DNA of 64,000 nucleotides from Caulobacteraceae bacterium (lineage in GTDB: Bacteria; Pseudomonadota; Alphaproteobacteria; Caulobacterales; Caulobacteraceae), in assembly GCA_947475415.1 (NCBI GenBank), contig CANJLH010000003.1, positions 1 through 64,000 on the forward strand, in the 5' to 3' direction. The translations under genes were made by a program, and so were the position numbers. Numbering within the stretch: the stretch's first letter is position 1; every line of letters begins with the position of its first letter. The notes below the pieces were generated by a model, which ran no database searches, was not told the DNA's origin, and saw only the letters and a program-made list of their open reading frames with translations. Below are positions 26,280 through 33,534 of this stretch, one piece after another.

Positions 26280-27206
26280 TTATCCTATTGAATTCAGTTG
26301 TATCCCCGGATGGCGGGTCTCAAGCGACCGCCGCACCCCTTCCTTCCAAGTCACCTTTAGCGGCCCGGCGATCTTCAAGCGCTTGGTGGTGGCGGGGAAG
26401 CAATTGGGAAAGGCGAACTCTTCCTTGCGGGTGAACTTTGGCGCCTTACCCAACAGTTGGCCTGCATATTCGAACATCTCCTGCCAGTCGACGATCTCGT
26501 CACCACCCCAGTTGACGATCTCCGCCGGCACGGACGCGATTTTCAGGCAGGGTTCCACGAGATCGCAAATGTCGTCCTCATGGATTGCACCAATGATCAG
26601 CGGACCATCGGGCGGCAGAAATGCCTCACCCGTTTCCACGAATACGTCGAGAAAACGGTCGACGAGGCCACCATTCACGTGTGGGCCGCCGTACTGGACA
26701 TTCTGTCGGCAGATAACCGTCGGCAGATCCAGGATGATCGCAGCAGCGCGGACCGCCCCCTCTGCCGCAAGCTTTGAAGGCGCATACTGTCCGCCATAGA
26801 AGCCACCCAGGTCAGCGGTTTCCTCATATGCGAAGCGTGGATCAGAGTTTTGCTTGTAGATGCCGGTAGCCGATACATGCAGGAAGGCTTTGGCGTTTCG
26901 GCAATGCTTCATCAATCGTGCCGAACCATCGGAATTTGAAACCATCGCCTGTTCGGCGCTGGTTGGACGCACGTCAGCAGCCACATGCAGCACATAGTCG
27001 AAGTCCGCCGGGAGTTCCGTGAGGTCCCCGGTAGCGAAGTCGCCCTTTACTGGAATCACTCCCAAGGCCTTGGCAGCTTCAAGGGAGCCTTCGGCGGAAT
27101 ATCGCGCCAGCCCCCAGAGTTCGCAGCTGGGCGAAAAACGCTCGGCGAATGCAGCGCCAATACGGCCGGTAAGTCCTGTGAGCAGGACTTTCTTGCCTTC
27201 CAACAT
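26280..27206 (-). CDS. NAD-dependent epimerase/dehydratase family protein
   Basis: A 308-residue extended SDR. Its cofactor motif is LLTGLTGRIGAAFAERF (a TGxxGxxG variant), with LHVAADVRPTSAEQAM, the catalytic Ser/Thr region LHVSATGIY and YAPSK (Tyr/Lys) near residue 145. C-terminal residues such as IVNWGGDEIVDWQEMF fit the substrate domain. No sugar-biosynthesis genes are nearby, so by context it may act on an intermediate of the surrounding acyl-CoA/SDR cluster. It ends 8 bases before the acyl-CoA dehydrogenase. Confidence 0.82.
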   Translation of the reverse strand: MLEGKKVLLTGLTGRIGAAFAERFSPSCELWGLARYSAEGSLEAAKALGVIPVKGDFATGDLTELPADFDYVLHVAADVRPTSAEQAMVSNSDGSARLMKHCRNAKAFLHVSATGIYKQNSDPRFAYEETADLGGFYGGQYAPSKLAAEGAVRAAAIILDLPTVICRQNVQYGGPHVNGGLVDRFLDVFVETGEAFLPPDGPLIIGAIHEDDICDLVEPCLKIASVPAEIVNWGGDEIVDWQEMFEYAGQLLGKAPKFTRKEEFAFPNCFPATTKRLKIAGPLKVTWKEGVRRSLETRHPGIQLNSIG

Positions 27207-27216
27207 AGCGAATTCC

Positions 27217-27978
27217 TCAGATCAGATTGAGTCCGCCATCGGCGGCGACCGCCATTCCGGTGACGAAGGATGATTGCGACGAAGTGAGCCAGACCGCGAC
27301 ATCGGCTTGCTCATGCGGCTGACCGATCCGCTTCATCGGCAATCGCTCGCCAAACATCGAAAGGCTTCGGTCGAGCCCCTTCGTCCCAGCCATAAGCATT
27401 GGCGTCTCAGTGGGCCCCGGAAGCAGCGCGTTGGCGCGAATGCCTTTGTCAGCAAAGTCAAAAGCCACGGACCGGGTCATGGCGATAACCCCCGCCTTGG
27501 TCGTCACATATGCGACCATGTGTGGCGATGGGTGTTCCGCGGCCATCGAGGCCGTGTTGACAATAGCGCCGCCGCCGGTGGCGATCATGGCGGGAATTTC
27601 GTACTTCATGCACAACCAGACGCTTTTCAGGTTCATGTCGACAACTCGGTCGAACTCCTCCTCAGTGCAATCGACCGCGTTGGTGAAGCCGCCTGGCGTC
27701 CCGGCGTTATTGAAGGCCGCGTCGAGCCGGCCAAAACGGGCGACGGTGGCGGCGACCATTGCAGAGATATCGGCGGGCACGGTCATATCAGCGCGGATGA
27801 ACACCCCTTCGCCGCCGGCATCAGAAATCATCCGAACGGTGACTTCGGCCTCTTGCGCATTGATGTCCGCCACCACGACCCTCGCGCCTTCGGAGGCATA
27901 GCGGACGCAGGCTGCTCTACCGATCCCTGTGGCTGCGCCGGTGACCAACGCGACCCGGCCTTCGAACAATTTACTCAT
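27217..27978 (-). CDS. short-chain dehydrogenase/reductase (paralogue B)
   Basis: 253 residues, classical SDR with TGAATGIGRAA, NNAGTPGGF, VNTASMAA (catalytic Ser) and YVTTK (Tyr/Lys). Paired with the 23233-23994 gene: same length, matching C-terminal TSSQSSFVTGMAV, and nearly all active-site surroundings conserved. Most differences are in the helix after strand 5 and at the C-terminus, which could reflect a divided stereospecificity. First gene of the leftward set that continues through the epimerase and acyl-CoA dehydrogenase. Confidence 0.9.
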   Translation of the reverse strand: MSKLFEGRVALVTGAATGIGRAACVRYASEGARVVVADINAQEAEVTVRMISDAGGEGVFIRADMTVPADISAMVAATVARFGRLDAAFNNAGTPGGFTNAVDCTEEEFDRVVDMNLKSVWLCMKYEIPAMIATGGGAIVNTASMAAEHPSPHMVAYVTTKAGVIAMTRSVAFDFADKGIRANALLPGPTETPMLMAGTKGLDRSLSMFGERLPMKRIGQPHEQADVAVWLTSSQSSFVTGMAVAADGGLNLI

Positions 27979-28045
27979 CCAGCCACCCTGACGTTTGCCC
28001 CATCATGACGACAGATGGAGCCCCCATCAAAGTCATTTCTCGGGT

Positions 28046-28477
28046 TCAATCTCTATGCGCAGGTCGGCGGCGAGTCGGCCAGGGTTCGGATACATCCGCC
28101 AACACCGCGTCAATACACTCGACCTCTGCACGCAAATTACCTCCGCCTGCAAAGGTCATCACCAGACTGCCCGCAGGCACTTCTGCACCTGACTTAAAAT
28201 CCAGGGAAAGCAAATCAATGGCCGCATCCTTCGGCGTGCGGCGGACGTTTCGAACCTGTACGGATTGGACATATCCCAACTGCAATGCGGATCGGACGCG
28301 ACTACCGCCATTAGCTTCCCACCGATATCGATTGAAGACCACAGTCAGCCGTTTGGAATTTGGTTCGAAAATGATGTCACCCACATGAGCGATGGCGTCC
28401 TGAAGAGCCGCCGAAATGACACCCAGGTCTTCTTCATCCATTGCCAGAAGGCTAAGGGGCTCCGGATGGAACATCAA
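28046..28477 (-). CDS. DUF2948 family protein
   Basis: 143 residues of the alphaproteobacterial DUF2948 family, recognised by position after murA and by sequence: [40 protein letters not shown] and [25 protein letters not shown] (quoted in pieces). Soluble, function unknown. Its start overlaps the murA stop by ATGA, so it is translated with murA. In relatives hisD is the next gene; here a 67-base gap leads instead into the SDR cluster. Confidence 0.88.
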   Translation of the reverse strand: MMFHPEPLSLLAMDEEDLGVISAALQDAIAHVGDIIFEPNSKRLTVVFNRYRWEANGGSRVRSALQLGYVQSVQVRNVRRTPKDAAIDLLSLDFKSGAEVPAGSLVMTFAGGGNLRAEVECIDAVLADVSEPWPTRRRPAHRD

Positions 28478-29766
28478 TCCTCCGGCTCTGCGTCGCCGGA
28501 AATGCGCCGAATCTGGGCGCCGCAGGCCCCAAGCTTGGCCTCCAACCGCTCGAATCCACGATCCAGATGATAGACGCGGTTGACTATAGTCTCGCCCTGT
28601 GCGGCCAAGCCTGCAATGACAAGGCTGACCGAGGCGCGCAGGTCAGTCGCCATCACCGGCGCGCCCTGAAGGTTCGCCACACCGCGCACACGTGCTTCGC
28701 CGCCGGAGACGCTGATAGCAGCACCTAACCGACCAAGCTCCGGCACATGCATGAAACGGTTCTCGAAGATGGTTTCGCGGATCACGCTTTCGCCGTCGGC
28801 AACCGTCATCAAGGCCATGAACTGCGCCTGCAAATCGGTTGCAAATCCCGGATATGGGTCTGTCGCTACATCAACCGCCTTCAGCCGCACCGCGGGGTCG
28901 CGGCGGATCGTGACGCCGTCATCATGCCGCTCCACCTGGACGCCTGCCTCGATCATCTTGTCCAGCAGTGCGCCAATCAGTTCCGCACGGGTATTTGTGA
29001 GCCGAACCTGGCCGCCAGCCATGGCCGCGGCCAAGGCATAGGTCCCGGTTTCGATACGATCGGGAATCACGGAATGAACGGCGCCGCGCAGGCGATCGAC
29101 GCCTTGGATGACAAGGGTCGAACTATCGATCCCGAAAATCTTCGCACCCATCTTGTTAAGGCAAAGTGCGAGGTCGCCGATCTCCGGCTCACAGGCGGCG
29201 TTGACCAATTGGGTTTCGCCCTTGGCGAGAACGGCTGTCAACAAGGCATGCTCCGTGGCCCCCACAGAGACAAATGGGAATTCGATGCGTGCGCCGGTCA
29301 GCCCGCGTGGGGCTTGAGCGTAGACATAGCCTTCATGCAAGTCGATCCGTGCGCCCAAAGCCTCAAGCGCCTTAAGGTGCAGGTCGACGGGCCGCGCGCC
29401 GATAGCGCACCCTCCTGGTAAGGACACCTTAGCCTGACCAGTACGGGCGATGAGCGGGCCCAGCACGTTAAATGATGCGCGCATTTGCCGGACAAGATCG
29501 TAGGGTGCGATCGCGCTGACGATCTCCCGAGTGCGAAGCATCGTCTCCGCGCCTTCAGGCCAATCCGTTTCCACCAGTTCGCTCCCGAGTCGTTGCAGGA
29601 GCTTGCCCAGGAACCGTGTATCGGCGAGGCGCGGCATATTGGTGAGACGCAGCGGCTCGTCGGTTAGTAGGCTCGCGGTCATCAACTTGATCGCCGAGTT
29701 CTTGGCGCCGCTGATCGGGATTGACCCTTCCAGCCGGGCGCCGCCGGTGATGGCGATGCGGTCCAA
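28474..29766 (-). CDS. murA: UDP-N-acetylglucosamine 1-carboxyvinyltransferase
   Basis: MurA transfers enolpyruvate from PEP to UDP-GlcNAc, the first committed step of peptidoglycan synthesis. 430 residues from TTG 29766, chosen because GAGGGA lies nine bases upstream and the protein then begins [14 protein letters not shown]; a GTG six codons earlier is the alternative. Motifs are [12 protein letters not shown] (UDP-GlcNAc contact), [15 protein letters not shown] with the catalytic Cys near residue 118 (so the fosfomycin-sensitive form), and [14 protein letters not shown]. It heads murA-DUF2948. Confidence 0.96.
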   Translation of the reverse strand: MDRIAITGGARLEGSIPISGAKNSAIKLMTASLLTDEPLRLTNMPRLADTRFLGKLLQRLGSELVETDWPEGAETMLRTREIVSAIAPYDLVRQMRASFNVLGPLIARTGQAKVSLPGGCAIGARPVDLHLKALEALGARIDLHEGYVYAQAPRGLTGARIEFPFVSVGATEHALLTAVLAKGETQLVNAACEPEIGDLALCLNKMGAKIFGIDSSTLVIQGVDRLRGAVHSVIPDRIETGTYALAAAMAGGQVRLTNTRAELIGALLDKMIEAGVQVERHDDGVTIRRDPAVRLKAVDVATDPYPGFATDLQAQFMALMTVADGESVIRETIFENRFMHVPELGRLGAAISVSGGEARVRGVANLQGAPVMATDLRASVSLVIAGLAAQGETIVNRVYHLDRGFERLEAKLGACGAQIRRISGDAEPED

Positions 29767-29865
29767 GTTTTTAGTCCCTCGCACGCAATGGGAAGGGCGA
29801 CTGCCGATCCGAGCGATAGGATATCTAGCGCGGCGTAAGCGGCGCGCAAAGGCGCCCTCTATCGA

Positions 29866-30015
29866 TCAGCTGAGCTTCGTGGGATCGAGCGATCCGGCCG
29901 GCGTAGGCGCATTTGCGATAGCCTTGCGCTTTCGCAGGTTTGCCCGCAGCGCCTGGGCCAACCTCGCCTCTCGGTCCGCGCGAATTTGTTCAGGGGTTTT
30001 GGCGGGATCGGACAT
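29866..30015 (-). CDS. small conserved basic protein, hypothetical
   Basis: A 49-residue protein beginning MSDPAKTPEQIRADREARL and continuing through an Ala/Leu/Arg/Lys-rich helix (ALRANLRKRKA). Short proteins with this E-x-R-AxREARL ... ANL-x-RRK pattern occur in Caulobacterales near murA; I know of no function. The frame is open far upstream to 30228, but that part lies across tRNA-Thr and is not coding. The start ATG 30015 is the only sensible one. 99 bases separate it from murA. Confidence 0.65.
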   Translation of the reverse strand: MSDPAKTPEQIRADREARLAQALRANLRKRKAIANAPTPAGSLDPTKLS

Positions 30016-30125
30016 TGCGATCCAATCGGTGCGGCGTGCGGGCCGAACCGTCAAGGTCACAATGGTGCGACGGATTAGGGCTTCCCGTCGGCGGCGCACT
30101 TGGCTATAGCCGCCGCCTCGCCTAC

Positions 30126-30200
30126 GCCGCCGTAGCTCAGTGGTAGAGCGCACCCTTGGTAAGGGTGAGGTCGGCAGTTCAATCCTGCCCGGCGGCACCA
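30126..30200 (+). tRNA. tRNA-Thr (GGT)
   Basis: A 75-base cloverleaf with encoded CCA. The acceptor GCCGCCG pairs with CGGCGGC, and the anticodon loop TTGGTAA is closed by CACCC/GGGTG, giving GGT. The D-stem GCTC/GAGC and T-loop GTTCAATC are intact. Confidence 0.96.
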
Positions 30201-30301
30201 TCTGCGACGATGAAAGATCCGCAAGCACGAGGTCCCATGGACTTCATGCCTTGCCGGTTTCATGTTTGTCGTCATTCCGGTGGCTCGCGGGAACGTCACG
30301 C

Positions 30302-31480
30302 ATGCTCTCAGATCTTAAGATTGTCGAACTCGCCACGATGATAGCCGCGCCGGCAGCCGCCGGCCTGCTGGCAATTGGGGCGCCAATGTCATCAAGATCG
30401 AACCGCATGCAGGCGACCCAATGCGTGGCGGGCCGGGGAGCCTCCTGGGATCGATCAATTATGATCTTCACAATCTCAACAAGCGATCCATCGCGTTAAA
30501 CACCTGAGCGCCAGACGCGCGCGATGTAATCCTCAAACTAGTCGTGATCCAGACGTTTTCATTACCAATATGCTTCCGGATCAATTGGAGAAACTCGACT
30601 TGACCTGGGAAGACTTGCATCCGCTCAATCCACGCATGACTTATGGCGCGGTATCCAGTTTTGGGCGGACAGGTCCCGATATGAACCGGGGCGCAACCGA
30701 CAACCTCGGCTTCGGGGCCCGGGGCGGTGGCACCGACTTATTGACGGTTGAGGGCAATGATCCCTTGCCAATTCGGCAGTCGGTGGGCGACCGCATCACC
30801 GGCATGGCGGCCTGCACAGGCATTTTAGCCGCGACTCTTGACGCCCAACGGACTGGCAAAGGCAAGTTTATCGAAACCTCTCTCCTCGCTACGGGCATGT
30901 GGGCGTTTTCGACTGACATCGCCAATCAGATGAATCGGGGACGTACCGCTGTCAGCAAAAATCGGCAGAGCGCAGCTTTGCCGTTATCCAACTAATTCAG
31001 GACACGCGACGGGCGTTGGATCCAGTTGCACACGTCGATCCAATTGCTTGTGCCGTTGATCGACAGGCCGGCTTTGGCGACCGACCCGCGCTTCAATGGT
31101 CAGGCGCGGCCAAGCCGCGACGACAATGCGACCCTTGTGGAAATCGTCGACGCCGAGATCGCAAAATACGATTATGCTGACATCACCACCCGCATTGAGT
31201 CTGGAGGCGTGCGCTGGGAGCCTGTAAACACCCCCACGGCCATCGCCACCGACCCTCAGGACCTTGTAACCGGTCGCTTGATCCAGGTCGACGATGGGCA
31301 ATGGCATGTTTCCAACCCCTGGGCGCTGACCGACGAAACTGGTCCGGTTGCACAATTCACCAAGCCTCCCCCGGCAACGGGCGGTGACACCGTCGAAATC
31401 CTCAAGACCTCGGCTTTGGCGTAGAGGATGTCGAGCGAATGCGCGAGAACGGCACGATTCTGCCGTTTGCAAATTCATAG
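30302..31480 (+). pseudogene. CaiB/BaiF (family III) CoA-transferase, multiply frameshifted
   Basis: Pieces of one CoA-transferase run through three frames. From ATG 30302, LSDLKIVELATMIAAPAAAGLLA continues (read in another frame) as ANVIKIEPHAGDPMRGGPG and NYDLHNLNKRS, then meets a stop. From about 30555 FITNMLPDQLEKLDL leads into TYGAVSSFGRTGPD and FIETSLLATGMWAFS. From 31026 a third piece covers ATDPRFNGQARPSRD to VEILKT, and a last frame change restores VEDVERMRENGTILPF to the stop at 31480. At least four frame breaks and one in-frame stop are seen. The order of motifs is complete, so this is decay in place rather than truncation. Confidence 0.85.
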
Positions 31481-31504
31481 TCCCCATTGGAGCGCCCAAA
31501 TAAG

Positions 31505-31981
31505 ATGCCGTCGTCCGCCAAACCTTGGGACGCCATCCGTGCTCAAGACATAATCGCGTCGCACGCTGGTTACCAGGGCGCGCTGCTTCCGTTGCTGCAA
31601 GCCATTCAAATCGAATTCGCATGTGTTCCGGAACAGGTCGTTCCCCTGGTCGCCAAGGCGCTGAACCTATCCCGCGCCGAAATTCACGGGGTGCTGACCT
31701 TTTATCCAGATTTCAAACGCAGCGCGCCAGTCGGCCCCGTGATCCGCCTCTGCGTTGCTGAGGCTTGCCAGGCACGTGGGGGACGCCAAGTTCAGGCCAG
31801 GCTGGAAGCCGTACTGGGCTGCAAGATCGATGGCTCCGTGAACTCAATGGGTGTCGCGCTGGAGGCCGTCTATTGTCTGGGACTCTGTGCGAGCGGTCCG
31901 GCCGCGATTGTTGACGGAAAACTTGCGGCGCGCCTGGAGGGCGTTCGCCTAGAACGCCTCATCGAGAGGATCAGCGCATGA
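31505..31981 (+). CDS. fdsG: NAD-dependent formate dehydrogenase gamma subunit
   Basis: 158 residues, NuoE-like thioredoxin-fold [2Fe-2S] protein. GALLPLLQAIQIEFACVPEQV and LSRAEIHGVLTFYPDF are the NuoE-family N-terminal signature. The cluster Cys are in CVAEACQARGG (two) and YCLGLCASGP (two). It passes electrons within the soluble FdsABG complex, which oxidises formate to CO2 and reduces NAD+. The start is ATG 31505, 24 bases after the pseudogene stop. ATGA overlap with fdsB. Confidence 0.92.
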   Translation: MPSSAKPWDAIRAQDIIASHAGYQGALLPLLQAIQIEFACVPEQVVPLVAKALNLSRAEIHGVLTFYPDFKRSAPVGPVIRLCVAEACQARGGRQVQARLEAVLGCKIDGSVNSMGVALEAVYCLGLCASGPAAIVDGKLAARLEGVRLERLIERISA

Positions 31982-33534
31982 GCGTGCGAATATTTGTTCC
32001 CGCTGATACGGCCGCTGTGGCGATGGGTGCTGACGAAATCGCCTTGGCGATCGAACTCGGCGCTCGGGAAAGCGGAATTCCGGTTGAGATCGTGCGCAAT
32101 GGTTCGCGTGGCCACATCGCCATCGAACCTCTGGTTGAAGTCGAGACGGCAGTTGGCCGTGTCGGTTATGGACCGGTCACGCTCGCAGATGTGCCTGGCC
32201 TGATCGCCGCCGGACTTTTCACGGCGGGGCCGCACGCGAAGCGGATTGGCAGACCCGAGGAGACAGCGTTCCTTCGTCGGCAAACACGTTTCACTTTCAG
32301 CCGCTGCGGCCTGACCGATCCGTTATCTCTCGACGACTACCGCAACCACGGTGGGTTCGCCGGCTTCGAAAGGGCATTGCGCCTCACACCAAGCGAGATC
32401 ATTGACGAAATTGATCGATCAGGCTTGCGCGGGTGTGGCGGCGCAGGGTTTCCAGCCGGCCTCAAATGGAGGACCGTCCTAGATGCGGATGGCCCCCGCA
32501 AATACATAGTTTGTAACGCCGACGAGGGCGACAGTGGGACATTCGCCGATCGAATGTTGCTTGAGGGTGATCCGTTCACGCTGATCGAGGGCATGCTGAT
32601 CGCGGCCCTCGCCGTCGGGGCGTCTGAGGGTTTCATCTACGTCCGCTCTGAATACCCGCATGCCGTGCAGGCTATCCGGCGCGCTATCGAGATAGCCAGA
32701 TCGTCGGGATTGCTGGGCGAGACCGCAGGCGGCCGAACGCGCCCATTCGACATTGAGGTTCGTGTTGGCGCAGGCGCCTATGTTTGCGGTGAAGAGACCG
32801 CATTGCTGGAAAGCCTGGAGGGGCGGCGTGGTCAAGTGCGGGCGAAACCACCCCTGCCGGCGCACTCGGGGCTCTGGGGTCGCCCTACATTGGTGAACAA
32901 CGTCCTGACATTTGCCGCTGCGCCGTTCATCTTGGCGGAAGGTGGCGGCGCCTACGCATCTGTCGGTTACGGACGGTCTCGCGGAACCATGCCATTTCAA
33001 CTGGCAGGCGACATAAAGTTCGGCGGCCTCTTCGAGACGCCTTTTGGACTTTCTCTGGAAGAGCTTATTGATTCAATTGGAAGTGGCGCCGCCACAGGTC
33101 GACCTATCAGAGCCGTCCAGGTCGGCGGCCCCTTAGGCGCGTATTTTCCCCGTAGTCTGTTTGGAACGCCGCTGGACTACGAGGCATTTGCGGCATTGGA
33201 AGGCCTCATAGGCCATGGCGGCGTCGTAGTCTTCAACGACACCGTCGATCTACTCCAACAGGCCCGCTTCGCTATGGAATTCTGCGCAGTGGAAAGTTGC
33301 GGGAAATGCACCCCATGCCGCATCGGATCCACGAGGGGGATCGAACTCCTCGATCGGATCGCAGCAGGTGCACGAAATGCTGAGAACATCGACCTTCTCA
33401 GTGATTTATGCGATACTATGAAGGTTGGATCGCTCTGCGCTCTAGGTGGATTGACACCCTACCCCGTCCTGAGCGCGCTGACCCATTTCGCAGAGGACTT
33501 TTCAGCGACACGAGAGTCGGGGAGTACGTCATGA
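31978..33534 (+). CDS. fdsB: NAD-dependent formate dehydrogenase beta subunit
   Basis: 518 residues, NuoF-like with an N-terminal thioredoxin-like extension (about 1-85) that lacks cluster cysteines. The FMN/NADH-binding part has RGCGGAGFPAGLKWR, CNADEGDSGTFADR and GAGAYVCGEETALLESLEG. A C-terminal [4Fe-4S] motif, ESCGKCTPCRIGSTRG, lies near residue 438. It is the diaphorase that hands electrons from formate to NAD+. Translationally coupled on both sides by ATGA overlaps. Confidence 0.94.
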   Translation: MSVRIFVPADTAAVAMGADEIALAIELGARESGIPVEIVRNGSRGHIAIEPLVEVETAVGRVGYGPVTLADVPGLIAAGLFTAGPHAKRIGRPEETAFLRRQTRFTFSRCGLTDPLSLDDYRNHGGFAGFERALRLTPSEIIDEIDRSGLRGCGGAGFPAGLKWRTVLDADGPRKYIVCNADEGDSGTFADRMLLEGDPFTLIEGMLIAALAVGASEGFIYVRSEYPHAVQAIRRAIEIARSSGLLGETAGGRTRPFDIEVRVGAGAYVCGEETALLESLEGRRGQVRAKPPLPAHSGLWGRPTLVNNVLTFAAAPFILAEGGGAYASVGYGRSRGTMPFQLAGDIKFGGLFETPFGLSLEELIDSIGSGAATGRPIRAVQVGGPLGAYFPRSLFGTPLDYEAFAALEGLIGHGGVVVFNDTVDLLQQARFAMEFCAVESCGKCTPCRIGSTRGIELLDRIAAGARNAENIDLLSDLCDTMKVGSLCALGGLTPYPVLSALTHFAEDFSATRESGSTS

